A stretch of 32,342 nucleotides of DNA from Nonomuraea indica (GTDB taxonomy: Bacteria; Actinomycetota; Actinomycetes; Streptosporangiales; Streptosporangiaceae), in assembly GCF_002850745.1 (NCBI RefSeq), contig NZ_KZ559489.1:1-32342 (forward strand), given 5' to 3'. This document shows positions 9,218 through 17,742 of the stretch, one piece after another. Every line of letters begins with the position of its first letter. Within the stretch, counting starts at the first letter, position 1. Made by a program: the position numbers and the translations under genes. Below the pieces are notes generated by a model, which ran no database searches, had not been told where the DNA came from, and saw only the letters and a list, made by a program, of their open reading frames with translations.

Positions 9218-9259
9218 ACGCCCGGCCCGGTCGCGTCTCGCGTCGACCGGGCCGGGCGT
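9218..9259 (-). terminator. Hairpin terminator after proX
   Basis: Perfect 16-bp inverted repeat (9218-9233 with 9244-9259; arms ACGCCCGGCCCGGTCG and its complement) with a 10-base loop, 9 bases past the proX stop. There is no T tract, which is common for actinomycete terminators. It separates betB-proVWX from the dmg promoter. Confidence 0.7.
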
Positions 9260-9268
9260 GGCGGATCA

Positions 9269-10255
9269 TCAGCCGGCGGGCAGCCAGGCCTTCACCTTGT
9301 CCGGGTTGTCGGCCACCCACTTGGCGGCCGCCTCCTCCGGCTTCATCTTGTCCTCGGCGATGTACTTGGCCACCAGGTTCTGGTCGTCGTTCGTCCACGT
9401 GAAGTTCTTGACCAGCGTGTACGCGGGGCTCCCCGAGTCGGCGAACTTCTTGCTGACGATCTTGTCCAGCTCGTACGGCGGATAGTCGCAGGCCACCTTC
9501 TCCGGATCGGCGTCGCAGCCCTCGGTCCAGGCCGGCAGGTTCACCTTGACCAGGCGCAGCTCCGACAGGAACCACTGCGGCTCGTAGAAGTAGCCGAGCA
9601 CCGGCTTCTGCTGCTTCTCCGACTGCCGGAAGGCCGTGATGAGCGCCGTCTCGCTGCCCGCGTAGACGACCTTGTAGTCGAGCTTGAGGTTCTTGACCAG
9701 GGCCCCGTCGTTGGTGACGAACGACGGGTCGCCGTCGAGGAGCTGGCCCTTGCCGTCGGACTCGGACGTCTTGAACAGGGAGGCGTACTTGTTGAGGTTC
9801 TTCCAGTCGGTGATGTCCGGGTACTTCTTCGCCATCCAGGGGGCCACGTACCAGCCGATGACGCCCTTGTTGCCGGTGGGCCCGGCGTTCACGGCGACCT
9901 TCTGCTCGTCGATGTACTTCTTCTTCAGGTCGTCGTGGGCCCAGTTCTCCACGATCGCGTCGACCTCGCCGGTGCCGAACCCCTGCCAGGCGACCTCCTC
10001 CTTCAGGTCCTTCTTGACCACCGTGCACCCGAGCTGCTTCTCGGCCACGTGCGCGATGACGGCGGCGTTGGCCTCGTAGCCCACCCACGGGTTGATCGCC
10101 AGGTTGACGGTGCCGCAACCTCCCTGCCCGCTCGCGGCGCTGCTCGCGCCGGTCTGCACCTCGCCGACCTTCGCCCCGCCGCACGCCGTGAGCAGGAGGC
10201 CGGCGCCCGTCGCGAGCGCTGCCGCCCGGACCCTTCCGTTCCTGGTAACTGCCAC
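9269..10255 (-). CDS. proX: Glycine betaine ABC transporter substrate-binding lipoprotein
   Basis: Extracytoplasmic receptor of the betaine importer, 328 residues. The N-terminus has basic residues, a hydrophobic stretch and the lipobox LTAC (C25), so it should be a membrane-anchored lipoprotein. The mature part begins with VNLAINPWVGYEANAAVIAH, typical of the OpuAC/ProX fold, and has several tryptophans and tyrosines (WVGYE, ENWAH, GWYVAPW, YFYEPQWF) of the kind that form the aromatic cage for quaternary amines. The start is GTG 10255, five bases after AGGAGG; the longer open frame to 10483 has no better site. It lies 40 bases after proW and is last in the betB-proVWX unit. Whether betaine, choline or both bind cannot be read from sequence. 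Confidence 0.92.
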   Translation of the reverse strand: MAVTRNGRVRAAALATGAGLLLTACGGAKVGEVQTGASSAASGQGGCGTVNLAINPWVGYEANAAVIAHVAEKQLGCTVVKKDLKEEVAWQGFGTGEVDAIVENWAHDDLKKKYIDEQKVAVNAGPTGNKGVIGWYVAPWMAKKYPDITDWKNLNKYASLFKTSESDGKGQLLDGDPSFVTNDGALVKNLKLDYKVVYAGSETALITAFRQSEKQQKPVLGYFYEPQWFLSELRLVKVNLPAWTEGCDADPEKVACDYPPYELDKIVSKKFADSGSPAYTLVKNFTWTNDDQNLVAKYIAEDKMKPEEAAAKWVADNPDKVKAWLPAG

Positions 10256-10295
10256 CTGGTCCTCCTGATTCTCACCGGCCGCCGGCCGGTGTCCG

Positions 10296-12308
10296 TCATC
10301 TGTCATGGAGCCCGCCGTGGAGCGCGCCGTGCGCGGCGGCGTCGGCCCGCTCGGTGGCGGCCCGCATGACGCGGTCGAGCACGATGCCGAGCACGACGAT
10401 GGCCAGCCCGGCGGCCAGCCCCTTGCCGCGCAACTGGTGCTGGGAGAACCCGGCCACGACGTCGTAGCCGAGCGCCCCGGCACCGACCAGGCCGCCGACG
10501 ACCACCATGGACAGCACGTAGATGAGCCCCTGGCTGGCCGCCAGCGTGACGGCGCTGCGCGCCATCGGCAGCTGCACCTTGGAGATGAGCTGCCACGTGC
10601 TCGCGCCGGCCGACGTGGCCGCCTCGACGGTGGTGGCCGAGACCCGCCTGATGCCCTCGGCGACCAGCTTGATCGCGATCGGCGCGGCGAACACCACGGC
10701 CGCGATGATCGCGGTGAACCGGGTCGGCCCGAACAGGCCGAGGATCGGCACCAGGTAGACGAAGGCCGGCATGGTCTGCCCCGCGTCCAGCACCGGCCGC
10801 AGCAGCGTGTCGGCCCGGTCGCTGCGGCCCATCCACACCCCGACGATCACGCCGAGCACCATGACGAGGATCGTCGCGACGAGCGTGGAGGCCAGCGTGA
10901 CCATGCTGTCCTGCCAGAGTCCGAGCAGCACCAGCACCAGCAGCCCGGCCGTGGTCACCAGCGCGGCCCGCACGCTGCCCACGAGCAGCGCGACCGCCAC
11001 GGCCGCGGCGGCGACGAGCCACCACGGCGAGCCGGTCAGCAGCGCCTCGAACGGGTTGAGCAGCCCGTTGGTGAGCCCGTTCTTGACCGCGTCGGTGTAG
11101 GTGACCAGGCTGTCCTGCACCCACAGGCTCGCGGCGTCGGCCGCGCCGCGCACGGCGAAGCCCAGATTGGCCTGGGCGGGGAACTCCGCCGCCCACACGT
11201 AGGTGTACGACAGGTAGCCGAGCACGGCGGCGACGCCGAGCACCCCCGCGACCTCCAGGCGGCGGCCCCGCGCGGTGCGGCGGCGGCCGGCCCGCCGCTC
11301 GTCCTCCACGCGGCGGCTGGCCGCCGAGGTCGCCCGGTCGAGCACCACGGCCATGATGACGATGGCCAGCCCGGCGTTGAACGCGGTGCCGACGTCGAGC
11401 GTCTGCAGCGCCTTCAGCACCGTCTTGCCCAGGCCGGGCGCGTCGATGAGCGCCGCGATGGTGGCCATGGACAGGGCGGCCATGATGGTCTGGTTGACGC
11501 CGACGATGATCGTCTGCTTGGCCATCGGCAGCCGGACGTGGCGCAGCGCCTGCGCGCGGGTGACGCCGAGCGACGTGCTCGCCTCCAGCGTCTCGGGCGA
11601 GACCTGCCGGATGCCGTGCGCGGTGATCCGGATGGCCGGCGGGATCGCGTAGATCATGGTGGCGACCGTCGCGCTGGCCGGGCCGATGAGGAAGAACAGG
11701 GTGAGCGGCGCCAGGTAGACGAACGTCGGCATGGTCTGCATGAAGTCGAGCACCGGGGTGACCAGCCGGTGGAACCGGTCGCTCAGCCCGGCCCACACGC
11801 CGAGCGGGATGCCGACGGCCAGCGACAGCACCACCGCGGTCAGCGTCAGCGCCAGGGTGTCCATGCTCTCCTGCCACAGGCCGAGCACGCCGAACGACAG
11901 GAACCCGGCGGCGGTCAGCAGCGCCACCCTGCGGTTGCCGTACAGGAAGGCGGCGGCGGTGGCGAGGCCGACCACGCCGAGCCAGCCGAGCAGGGGGACC
12001 GGCCGGCCGAACGACGGCTGGCTGATCAGGGCCTGGACGAACGTCACGGCCTCGTCGAGGAAGAGCCGGACGTAGTTGATGAAGTACAGGAAGAACGGGT
12101 TGCTGTTGCGGCCGGCGTCCACCGCGTCCATCCCCTCGCCGAGCGAGGCGTGCAGCGGACTCAGCTCCGCCTCGCCGAGCTGCAGGGTGTCGCGGCCGCG
12201 CAGCACCGCCCAGCCCACCACCCAGGTGACGACCACCGCGAGCACGAGGTACCTGCGGGCCGGCAGCCGGGCCGCCACCCGCGCGGCCACCACGTTCACG
12301 GCCGCCAT
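10296..12308 (-). CDS. proW: Betaine ABC transporter permease, two ProW modules fused
   Basis: Membrane channel of the betaine importer. At 670 residues it is about twice the usual ProW/OpuAB length, and it contains two complete permease modules. Module 1 has WQESMDTLALTLTAVVLSLA, PVLDFMQTMPTFVYLAPL and the EAA-type loop EASTSLGVTRAQALRHVRLP near residue 250. Module 2 repeats the pattern with WQDSMVTLASTLVATILVMV, PVLDAGQTMPAFVYLVPI and EAATSAGASTWQLISKVQLP near 570. A basic linker with RRAGRRRTARGRR near 360 joins them. A single chain could therefore form the whole pore. ATG 12308 shares one base with the proV stop (TGATG). The first 220 codons of the longer open frame are an out-of-frame image of proV and were excluded. 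Confidence 0.93.
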   Translation of the reverse strand: MAAVNVVAARVAARLPARRYLVLAVVVTWVVGWAVLRGRDTLQLGEAELSPLHASLGEGMDAVDAGRNSNPFFLYFINYVRLFLDEAVTFVQALISQPSFGRPVPLLGWLGVVGLATAAAFLYGNRRVALLTAAGFLSFGVLGLWQESMDTLALTLTAVVLSLAVGIPLGVWAGLSDRFHRLVTPVLDFMQTMPTFVYLAPLTLFFLIGPASATVATMIYAIPPAIRITAHGIRQVSPETLEASTSLGVTRAQALRHVRLPMAKQTIIVGVNQTIMAALSMATIAALIDAPGLGKTVLKALQTLDVGTAFNAGLAIVIMAVVLDRATSAASRRVEDERRAGRRRTARGRRLEVAGVLGVAAVLGYLSYTYVWAAEFPAQANLGFAVRGAADAASLWVQDSLVTYTDAVKNGLTNGLLNPFEALLTGSPWWLVAAAAVAVALLVGSVRAALVTTAGLLVLVLLGLWQDSMVTLASTLVATILVMVLGVIVGVWMGRSDRADTLLRPVLDAGQTMPAFVYLVPILGLFGPTRFTAIIAAVVFAAPIAIKLVAEGIRRVSATTVEAATSAGASTWQLISKVQLPMARSAVTLAASQGLIYVLSMVVVGGLVGAGALGYDVVAGFSQHQLRGKGLAAGLAIVVLGIVLDRVMRAATERADAAAHGALHGGLHDR

Positions 12309-13366
12309 CAGTGCTGCCCCCCGGCGATGACCTCGAGGATCTCCGCGCTGGTCACCACGCCGAGCAGGCTGTCGCCGTCGGTGACCCGCACCGGCCGGTC
12401 GGCGGAGAGCACGGCGTGCACGGCGTCGCGGATCACCACGTCGGGCCCCAGCTCGGGGCCGTCGAGCGGCTCGCCGTCGTGCGGCGGGCGCATGATCCAG
12501 CGCAGCGTCAGCACGTGGGAGCGCGGGATGTCGCTGACGAAGTCCCTGACGTAGTCGTCGGCCGGCGCGCCCACCACCTGGTCGGGCGTGCCCACCTGGA
12601 CCAGTTCCCCGTCGCGCATGATGAGGATCCGGTCGCCGAGCTTGAGCGCCTCGCCGAGGTCGTGGGTGATGAAGATCATCGTCTTGCCGACCTCGTGGTG
12701 CAGGCGGATGACCTCGTTCTGCATCTCGCGCCGGATCAGCGGGTCGAGCGCGGAGAACGGCTCGTCGAACAGCAGCACCTCGGGGTCGGCCGCGAGCGCG
12801 CGGGCCAGGCCGACCCGCTGCTGCATGCCGCCGGAGAGCTGGTCGGGGTAGGAGTTCTCGAAGCCGGTGAGCCCGACCAGCCCGACCACCTCGCGGGCCC
12901 TGGCGTAGCGCTCCTGCTTGGCGACGCCGCGGATCTCCAGCCCGAAGGCGACGTTGTCGAGCACGCACCGGTGCGGCAGGAGGCCGAAGTGCTGGAAGAC
13001 CATGGCCATGCGGTGCCTGCGCAGCTCGCGCAGCCTGCGGTCGTCGGCCTTACGGACGTCCTCGCCGTCCAGCAGCACCTCGCCGGCCGTGGGCTCGATC
13101 AGCCGGGTCAGGCAGCGGACCAGCGTCGACTTGCCCGAGCCGGACAGGCCCATGACGACGAACACCTCGCCCCTGCGCACCTCGAAGGAGACGTCGCGGA
13201 CGGCCGCCACGCAGCCGGTCCGCTCCTTGAGCTCCTGACGGCTCAGGGTGCTGCCGACGACGCTCTCGGCCTTGGGGCCGAACACCTTCCACAGGTCGCG
13301 GACGGCGAGGACGGGCGTGGTGTCGGTGTCGGGTGCACTACGTTCGGCCACTGACGGCACAGTCAT
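12308..13366 (-). CDS. proV: Glycine betaine ABC transporter ATP-binding protein
   Basis: ATPase that powers the importer, 352 residues. Walker A is GLSGSGKST (73-81), the Q-loop is MVFQHFGLLPH, the signature is LSGGMQQR (177-184), Walker B is VLLFDEPFSALDP (197-209) and the H-loop is FITHD. The family-specific region SRQELKERTGCVAAVRDVSF precedes the core. The C-terminal tail (about 290-352) holds one CBS-like half (RVTDGDSLLGVVTSAEILEV); full ProV proteins have a tandem CBS pair for ionic-strength sensing, so osmotic gating may be weaker here (inference). ATG 13366 follows AGAGGTGG; a GTG two codons upstream lies in that site. It is 36 bases after betB. Confidence 0.94.
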   Translation of the reverse strand: MTVPSVAERSAPDTDTTPVLAVRDLWKVFGPKAESVVGSTLSRQELKERTGCVAAVRDVSFEVRRGEVFVVMGLSGSGKSTLVRCLTRLIEPTAGEVLLDGEDVRKADDRRLRELRRHRMAMVFQHFGLLPHRCVLDNVAFGLEIRGVAKQERYARAREVVGLVGLTGFENSYPDQLSGGMQQRVGLARALAADPEVLLFDEPFSALDPLIRREMQNEVIRLHHEVGKTMIFITHDLGEALKLGDRILIMRDGELVQVGTPDQVVGAPADDYVRDFVSDIPRSHVLTLRWIMRPPHDGEPLDGPELGPDVVIRDAVHAVLSADRPVRVTDGDSLLGVVTSAEILEVIAGGQH

Positions 13367-13402
13367 GACCACCTCTTGGTCGTCGGCGCGGTCGTCGGAG
13401 CG

Positions 13403-14875
13403 TCAGTTCGCTGGGAACCACCGCTGGGGGCGCGGGCGGGTGTTCTGCCACACATGCTTGATCTCTCGATACTCGTCCAGTCCGGTCGGCCCCAGCTCGC
13501 GGCCGATGCCCGACTGCTTGAAACCGCCCCATTCGGCCTGCGGCACGTAGGGGTGGTAGTCGTTGATCCACACCGTGCCGGCCCGCAGCCGGCCCGCCAC
13601 CCGCTGCGCCCGGCCGGCGTCCTGGGTCCAGACGGCGCCCGCGAGGCCGTACTCGGTGTCGTTGGCGAGGCGGACGGCCTCGTCCTCGCCGGAGAAGCGC
13701 TCGACGGTGAGCACGGGGCCGAACGACTCCTCGCGCACCACCCGCATGCCCTGCTTGCACTCGTCCAGCACGGTCGGCCGGTAGAAGAAGCCCCGGTCGA
13801 AGCCGGGGCCGGTGAGCCGCTCGCCGCCGCAGCGCAGCACCGCGCCCTCGGCCAGGCCCGCCGCCACGTACTCCTCGACCTTGGCCAGGTGCGCGGCGGA
13901 GATGAGCGGGCCGGTGTGCGCCTCGGGGTCGAACGGGCCGCCGGGGCGGATCAGCGCGGCCCGCCGTACGAGCTCGTCCACGAACGCGTCGTGCAGCGGG
14001 TCCTCCACGAGCAGCCGCGCGCCGGCCGAGCACACCTGGCCGGAGTGCAGGAACACCGCGGTCAGCGCGAAGTCGACCGCCGTCTCGAAGTCGGCGTCGG
14101 CGAAGACGATGTTGGGGTTCTTGCCGCCGAGCTCCAGCGCCACCCGCTTGACCGTGGCCGACGCCGCCGCCATGATCCGGCGGCCGGTCTCCAGGCCGCC
14201 GGTGAACGAGACGAGGTCCACGTCGGGGTGCTCGGCGAGCGGCGCGCCGGCGCTCGCCCCGGCGCCCAGCACCAGGTTGGCGACGCCGGCGGGCAGGCCG
14301 GCCTCCTCCAGGGCCCGCATCAGCAGGATCGCGGTGCTCGGGGTCAACTCGCTCGGCTTGAGCACGAAGGTGTCGCCAGCGGCGAGCGCCGGCGCCACCT
14401 TCCACGTCGCCTGCAGCAGGGGGTAGTTCCACGGGGTGATGAGGCCGCACACGCCGACCGGCTCGTGGACGATCCTGCTGATGGCGTCGTCGCGGCCGGT
14501 GTCGACGACACGGCCGGCGTCGGTGCCGGCGGCGCCCGCGAAATGGCGCAGGCAGGCCACGCAGTCGTCGACGTCGTACTCGCTCTCCACGAGCCGCTTG
14601 CCGGTGTCGCCGGACTCGGCGCGGGCGAAGGCGTCACGGTCGCGCTCCAGGAGGTCCGCCACCCGGTGGAGCAGCGCTCCACGCTCGCGCGCCGGCGTGG
14701 CCGGCCAGGGGCCGTGGTCGAACGCGTGCCTGGCCGCCCGGATGGCGGCGACGGTGTCGGTCGCGGTGGCTTCTGCGACCGTGGTCACGAGGCTGCCGTC
14801 GGCGGGCGAGTGGATGCGGCGCTGCCCACCGTCGGCCGGCTTGGTCCACGTGCCGCCGATATAGAGATCGGTCAT
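13403..14875 (-). CDS. betB: Betaine aldehyde dehydrogenase
   Basis: NAD(P)-dependent oxidation of betaine aldehyde to glycine betaine, 490 residues. Aldehyde dehydrogenase landmarks are all present: N150 in GLITPWNYPLLQ, K173 in VLKPSELTP, the glycine-rich FTGGLETGRRI (225-233), E248 in LELGGKNPN, and the catalytic C282 in SGQVCSAGARL. The C-terminal WINDYHPYVPQAEWGGFKQS is typical of BetB-type enzymes, but other amino aldehydes cannot be excluded by sequence alone. ATG 14875 is seven bases after AAAGG; the GTG two codons earlier is too close to it. First gene of betB-proVWX, so betaine made from choline and betaine imported are controlled together. A paired operator lies upstream. Confidence 0.92.
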   Translation of the reverse strand: MTDLYIGGTWTKPADGGQRRIHSPADGSLVTTVAEATATDTVAAIRAARHAFDHGPWPATPARERGALLHRVADLLERDRDAFARAESGDTGKRLVESEYDVDDCVACLRHFAGAAGTDAGRVVDTGRDDAISRIVHEPVGVCGLITPWNYPLLQATWKVAPALAAGDTFVLKPSELTPSTAILLMRALEEAGLPAGVANLVLGAGASAGAPLAEHPDVDLVSFTGGLETGRRIMAAASATVKRVALELGGKNPNIVFADADFETAVDFALTAVFLHSGQVCSAGARLLVEDPLHDAFVDELVRRAALIRPGGPFDPEAHTGPLISAAHLAKVEEYVAAGLAEGAVLRCGGERLTGPGFDRGFFYRPTVLDECKQGMRVVREESFGPVLTVERFSGEDEAVRLANDTEYGLAGAVWTQDAGRAQRVAGRLRAGTVWINDYHPYVPQAEWGGFKQSGIGRELGPTGLDEYREIKHVWQNTRPRPQRWFPAN

Positions 14876-14891
14876 CGGCACACCTTTGATC

Positions 14892-14927
14892 GTTGCGTAT
14901 TGCGCAAGGCAATGCTTAGTGAGGAAC
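14892..14927 (-). promoter_or_regulatory. Paired 17-bp operator upstream of betB
   Basis: GTTGCGTATTGCGCAAG at 14892-14908, nearly identical to the complement of the strong purU site, and a degenerate partner AATGCTTAGTGAGGAAC at 14911-14927. The start points are 19 bp apart, as at the other four promoters. It sits between the candidate -10 and the betB start. Confidence 0.7.
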
Positions 14928-14957
14928 AGGATTGACCGCTCGACTACGGCGCGTCAA
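14928..14957 (-). promoter_or_regulatory. Candidate promoter of betB-proVWX
   Basis: Minus-strand TTGACG (14957-14952), an 18-base spacer and AATCCT (14933-14928). The -10 ends exactly where the operator begins. Confidence 0.55.
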
Positions 14958-15023
14958 GTGGTGGCGAACATCACATACCAAATCGCTGCGAAGTGCGGCT
15001 GTCACGGCAAGCGATCGACCCCC

Positions 15024-15053
15024 TTGACGTGACGGGCTCGCGCCGTCCACGCT
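15024..15053 (+). promoter_or_regulatory. Candidate promoter of purU
   Basis: TTGACG (15024-15029), an 18-base spacer and CACGCT (15048-15053), with the operator starting at the next base. The layout mirrors the divergent betB promoter. Confidence 0.55.
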
Positions 15054-15089
15054 GTTGCGTATACATCACCGTTTTGCGCTATACGCAAC
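15054..15089 (+). promoter_or_regulatory. Paired 17-bp operator upstream of purU
   Basis: GTTGCGTATACATCACC at 15054-15070 and the best-conserved copy, TTTGCGCTATACGCAAC, at 15073-15089. It ends 3 bases before the AGGAGG ribosome binding site. Confidence 0.78.
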
Positions 15090-15102
15090 GCTAGGAGGTG
15101 TG

Positions 15103-15966
15103 ATGTCTCCCCGGCCCGACCCCGGACGCGAGTTCGTCCTGACGGTCTCCTGCTCCGACAAGCCAGGCATCGTCTACGCCGTGACCAGCTTCCTGGTGCA
15201 GCACGGCGGCAACATGCTGCAGAGCAAGCAGTTCAACGACCGCAGAGGCGGCGGCTTCTTCATGCGCGTGCACTTCGCCGCCCAGCACGGGCTGGAGGAG
15301 CTGCGCGCCGGCTTCACCTACGTCGCCGAGTCGTTCCAGATGACCTGGCGGCTCAACGACGCCGCGACGCCCACGCGGACGCTCATCATGGTGTCGAAGT
15401 TCGGCCACTGCCTGAACGACCTGCTGTTCCGCCGGCAGGGCGGCGCGCTGAACATCGAGATCCCGGCGATCGTCTCCAACCACCCCGACCTGGAGCCCCT
15501 GGCCGTCTCGTACGGCGTGCCCTACCACCACGTGCCGGTCACCCCCGACACCAAGGCGCAGGCCGAGGCCAGGGTGCTGGAACTGGTCGCCGAGTACGAC
15601 GCGGACCTCGTGGTGCTGGCCCGCTACATGCAGGTCCTGTCGGACGACCTGTGCAAGCGGCTCGAAGGGCGGGCCATCAACATCCACCACTCGTTCCTGC
15701 CGGGGTTCAAGGGCGCCAAGCCGTACCACCAGGCGCACGAGCGCGGCGTCAAGCTGATCGGCGCGACCGCGCACTACGTGACGGCCGACCTCGACGAGGG
15801 GCCGATCATCGAGCAGGACGTGGTGCGGGTGGACCACGAGCTCGACCCCGAGGACCTGATCACGGCCGGCCGCGACGTCGAGGCGCAGGTGCTGGCCCGC
15901 GCCGTGAAGTGGCACAGCGAGCAGCGGGTGCTGCTGAACGGCGACCGGACCGTCGTCTTCCGCTGA
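15103..15966 (+). CDS. purU: Formyltetrahydrofolate deformylase
   Basis: Hydrolyses 10-formyl-THF to THF and formate, 287 residues. An N-terminal ACT-like domain (FVLTVSCSDKPGIVYAVTSFL, 11-31) is followed by the formyltransferase fold. The catalytic set is N193 and H195 in INIHHSFLPGFKGAKPYHQA and D231 in ADLDEGPIIEQD, equivalent to the Asn-His-Asp triad of PurN. The start is ATG 15103 after AGGAGG; the open frame reaches back to 15055 but would run through the operator. In this locus PurU plausibly drains surplus one-carbon units made by dimethylglycine and sarcosine oxidation and regenerates THF. Monocistronic, ended by a strong hairpin, and carrying the shared operator. Confidence 0.95.
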   Translation: MSPRPDPGREFVLTVSCSDKPGIVYAVTSFLVQHGGNMLQSKQFNDRRGGGFFMRVHFAAQHGLEELRAGFTYVAESFQMTWRLNDAATPTRTLIMVSKFGHCLNDLLFRRQGGALNIEIPAIVSNHPDLEPLAVSYGVPYHHVPVTPDTKAQAEARVLELVAEYDADLVVLARYMQVLSDDLCKRLEGRAINIHHSFLPGFKGAKPYHQAHERGVKLIGATAHYVTADLDEGPIIEQDVVRVDHELDPEDLITAGRDVEAQVLARAVKWHSEQRVLLNGDRTVVFR

Positions 15967-15997
15967 GCGCCGAGGCGGAGGAGGGCGCCACGAGGCG

Positions 15998-16033
15998 GGA
16001 GGCGGTGGGGGCGCGGCGGCCCCCACCGCCTCC
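15998..16033 (+). terminator. Intrinsic terminator between convergent purU and betA
   Basis: Perfect 15-bp stem (15998-16012 with 16019-16033; arm GGAGGCGGTGGGGGC), a 6-base GC loop and a short TTT on the plus side. It lies in the 69-base gap between convergent stops and probably serves purU, perhaps both genes. Confidence 0.85.
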
Positions 16034-16035
16034 TT

Positions 16036-17673
16036 TCACGCGCGGTGCCGGTAGAACTCGGTCGTCTCGGGCGCGAGCGGCGTGTTGCCGAGGATGAGGT
16101 CGGCCGCCTTCTCGGCGAGCATCATGACCGGCGCGTAGATGTTGCCGTTGGTCACGTACGGCATGACCGAGGCGTCGACCACGCGCAGCCCGTCCACGCC
16201 GTGCACGCGCATCGTCTCGGGGTCCACCACGGACATCTCGTCGACGCCCATCCGCGCCGTGCACGACGGGTGCAGGGCCGTCTCCCCGTCCTTCGCCACC
16301 CAGTCGAGGATCTCCTCGTCGGTCTCGACGGCCGGTCCGGGCGAGAGCTCGCCGGTGCTGTACACGCCCAGGGCCGGCTGGCCGAGGATGCGGCGCGCCA
16401 CCCGGACGGCCTCGACCCACTCGCGCCGGTCCTGGTCGGTGGACAGGTAGTTGAACCGCAGGGCGGGGTGCCGCCGCGGGTCCGCGCTCCTGATCTTGAC
16501 CGAGCCGCGGGCGTCGGAGTACATCGGCCCCACGTGCACCTGGTAGCCGTGCCCGCCCGCCGGGGCGGAGCCGTCGTAGCGGACGGCGATGGGCAGGAAG
16601 TGGAACATCAGGTTGGGGTAGTCGACGTCCTCGTTGCTCCGCACGAAGCCGCCGGCCTCGAAGTGGTTGGTCGCGCCGGGTCCCCGGCGGGCGAACAGCC
16701 ACTGGGCGCCGATCCACGGGTGGCGCCACTTCTGCAGGTTGGGCTGCATGGAGACGGGCTGGGAGCAGCCGTGCTGGATGTAGACCTCCAGGTGGTCCTG
16801 GAGGTTCTCGCCGACGCCCGGCAGGTCGTGCACGACGCGGATGCCGAGGGCGTCCAGCTCCTTGGCGTTGCCGACGCCGGAGAGCTGCAGGAGCTGCGGC
16901 GAGTTGATGGCGCCGCCGGACAGGATGACCTCCTTGGCCCGTACGGTGCCGCCGTCGTACTCCACCCCGACGGCCCGCGTCCCCTCGAACAGCACCCGGG
17001 AGACGAACGCCCGGGTTTTGACGGTGAGGTTGGACCGCTTCCGCACCGGGTGCAGGTAGGCGCGGGCGGCGCTGAGCCGGCGGCCCCGCCGGATGTTGCG
17101 GTCGAATCTGGCGAAGCCCTCCTGACGGTATCCGTTGACGTCGTCGGTGAGCGGATAGCCGGCCTGCTGGACGGCCTCGAAGAACGCCGCGAACAGCGGG
17201 GTCGTCGCGGGTCCGCGTTCCAGCGTCAGCGGCCCGTCGTGGCCGCGGAAGGGGGTGCCGGGGTCGGCCAGGCAGTTCTCCATCCGCCTGAAGTACGGCA
17301 GGCAGTGCGCGTAGTCCCAGCTCTTCATGCCGGGATCGGCGCCCCAGCGCTCGTAGTCGAGGGGGTTGCCGCGCTGGAAGATCATGCCGTTGATGCTGCT
17401 GGAGCCCCCGAGCACCTTGCCGCGGGCGTGGTAGATGCGCCGCCCGTGCATGTGCGGCTCGGGTTCGGATTCGTAGCGCCAGTCGTAGAAACGGTTGCCG
17501 ATGGGAAACGGGAGCGCGGCCGGCATGTGGATGAACACGTCCCACGGATAGTCGGGACGGCCCGCCTCCAGCACCAGCACCCGCGTGTCGGGATCCGCGG
17601 AGAGCCGGTTGGCCAGGGCGCAGCCCGCCGAGCCTCCTCCGACGATGACGAAGTCGTACTGCTGTGACGTCAT
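16036..17673 (-). CDS. betA: Choline dehydrogenase (GMC family)
   Basis: FAD enzyme oxidising choline to betaine aldehyde, 545 residues (E. coli BetA is 556). The ADP-binding motif is DFVIVGGGSAGCALANRLS (about 7-25), GMC signature 1 is the GGSSSINGMIFQRGNPLDYE region, and signature 2 is in GGAINSPQLLQLSGVG. The C-terminus has HPSCTARMG, close to the HPSCTCKMG of BetA proteins, and YVTNGNIYAPVMMLAEKAAD with the active-site region. ATG 17673 was preferred for its family-like MTSQQYDF start and nearby GAGG; in-frame ATGs also occur upstream at 17688 and 17700. Divergent from the iclR gene, with the operator between them. Its electron acceptor is probably a quinone, by family knowledge. Confidence 0.92.
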   Translation of the reverse strand: MTSQQYDFVIVGGGSAGCALANRLSADPDTRVLVLEAGRPDYPWDVFIHMPAALPFPIGNRFYDWRYESEPEPHMHGRRIYHARGKVLGGSSSINGMIFQRGNPLDYERWGADPGMKSWDYAHCLPYFRRMENCLADPGTPFRGHDGPLTLERGPATTPLFAAFFEAVQQAGYPLTDDVNGYRQEGFARFDRNIRRGRRLSAARAYLHPVRKRSNLTVKTRAFVSRVLFEGTRAVGVEYDGGTVRAKEVILSGGAINSPQLLQLSGVGNAKELDALGIRVVHDLPGVGENLQDHLEVYIQHGCSQPVSMQPNLQKWRHPWIGAQWLFARRGPGATNHFEAGGFVRSNEDVDYPNLMFHFLPIAVRYDGSAPAGGHGYQVHVGPMYSDARGSVKIRSADPRRHPALRFNYLSTDQDRREWVEAVRVARRILGQPALGVYSTGELSPGPAVETDEEILDWVAKDGETALHPSCTARMGVDEMSVVDPETMRVHGVDGLRVVDASVMPYVTNGNIYAPVMMLAEKAADLILGNTPLAPETTEFYRHRA

Positions 17674-17706
17674 TGTGCCTCGTCTCATCGCACGTTTCAC
17701 CGAATC

Positions 17707-17742
17707 GTAGCGCTATACGCATCGCGTTTCACTAGTCGCAAC
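17707..17742 (-). promoter_or_regulatory. Paired 17-bp operator between betA and iclR
   Basis: GTAGCGCTATACGCATC at 17707-17723 and GTTTCACTAGTCGCAAC at 17726-17742, spacing 19 bp. The location between the regulator and a target gene is usual for autoregulation by IclR proteins (family knowledge). Confidence 0.75.

Noticed and set aside
6377..10369. Plus-strand open frame of 1330 codons
   Set aside because: It runs antisense to dmg, glyA and proX, which have full family motifs. Its translation is low-complexity G/V/A/D/R with no domain; a GC-driven shadow.
12309..12968. N-terminal extension of proW by 220 codons
   Set aside because: It is proV in a shifted frame. ATG 12308 at the TGATG junction is the natural start.
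14928..15053. A small gene between betB and purU
   Set aside because: Short, no ribosome site or coding motifs; the stretch is explained by two divergent promoters.
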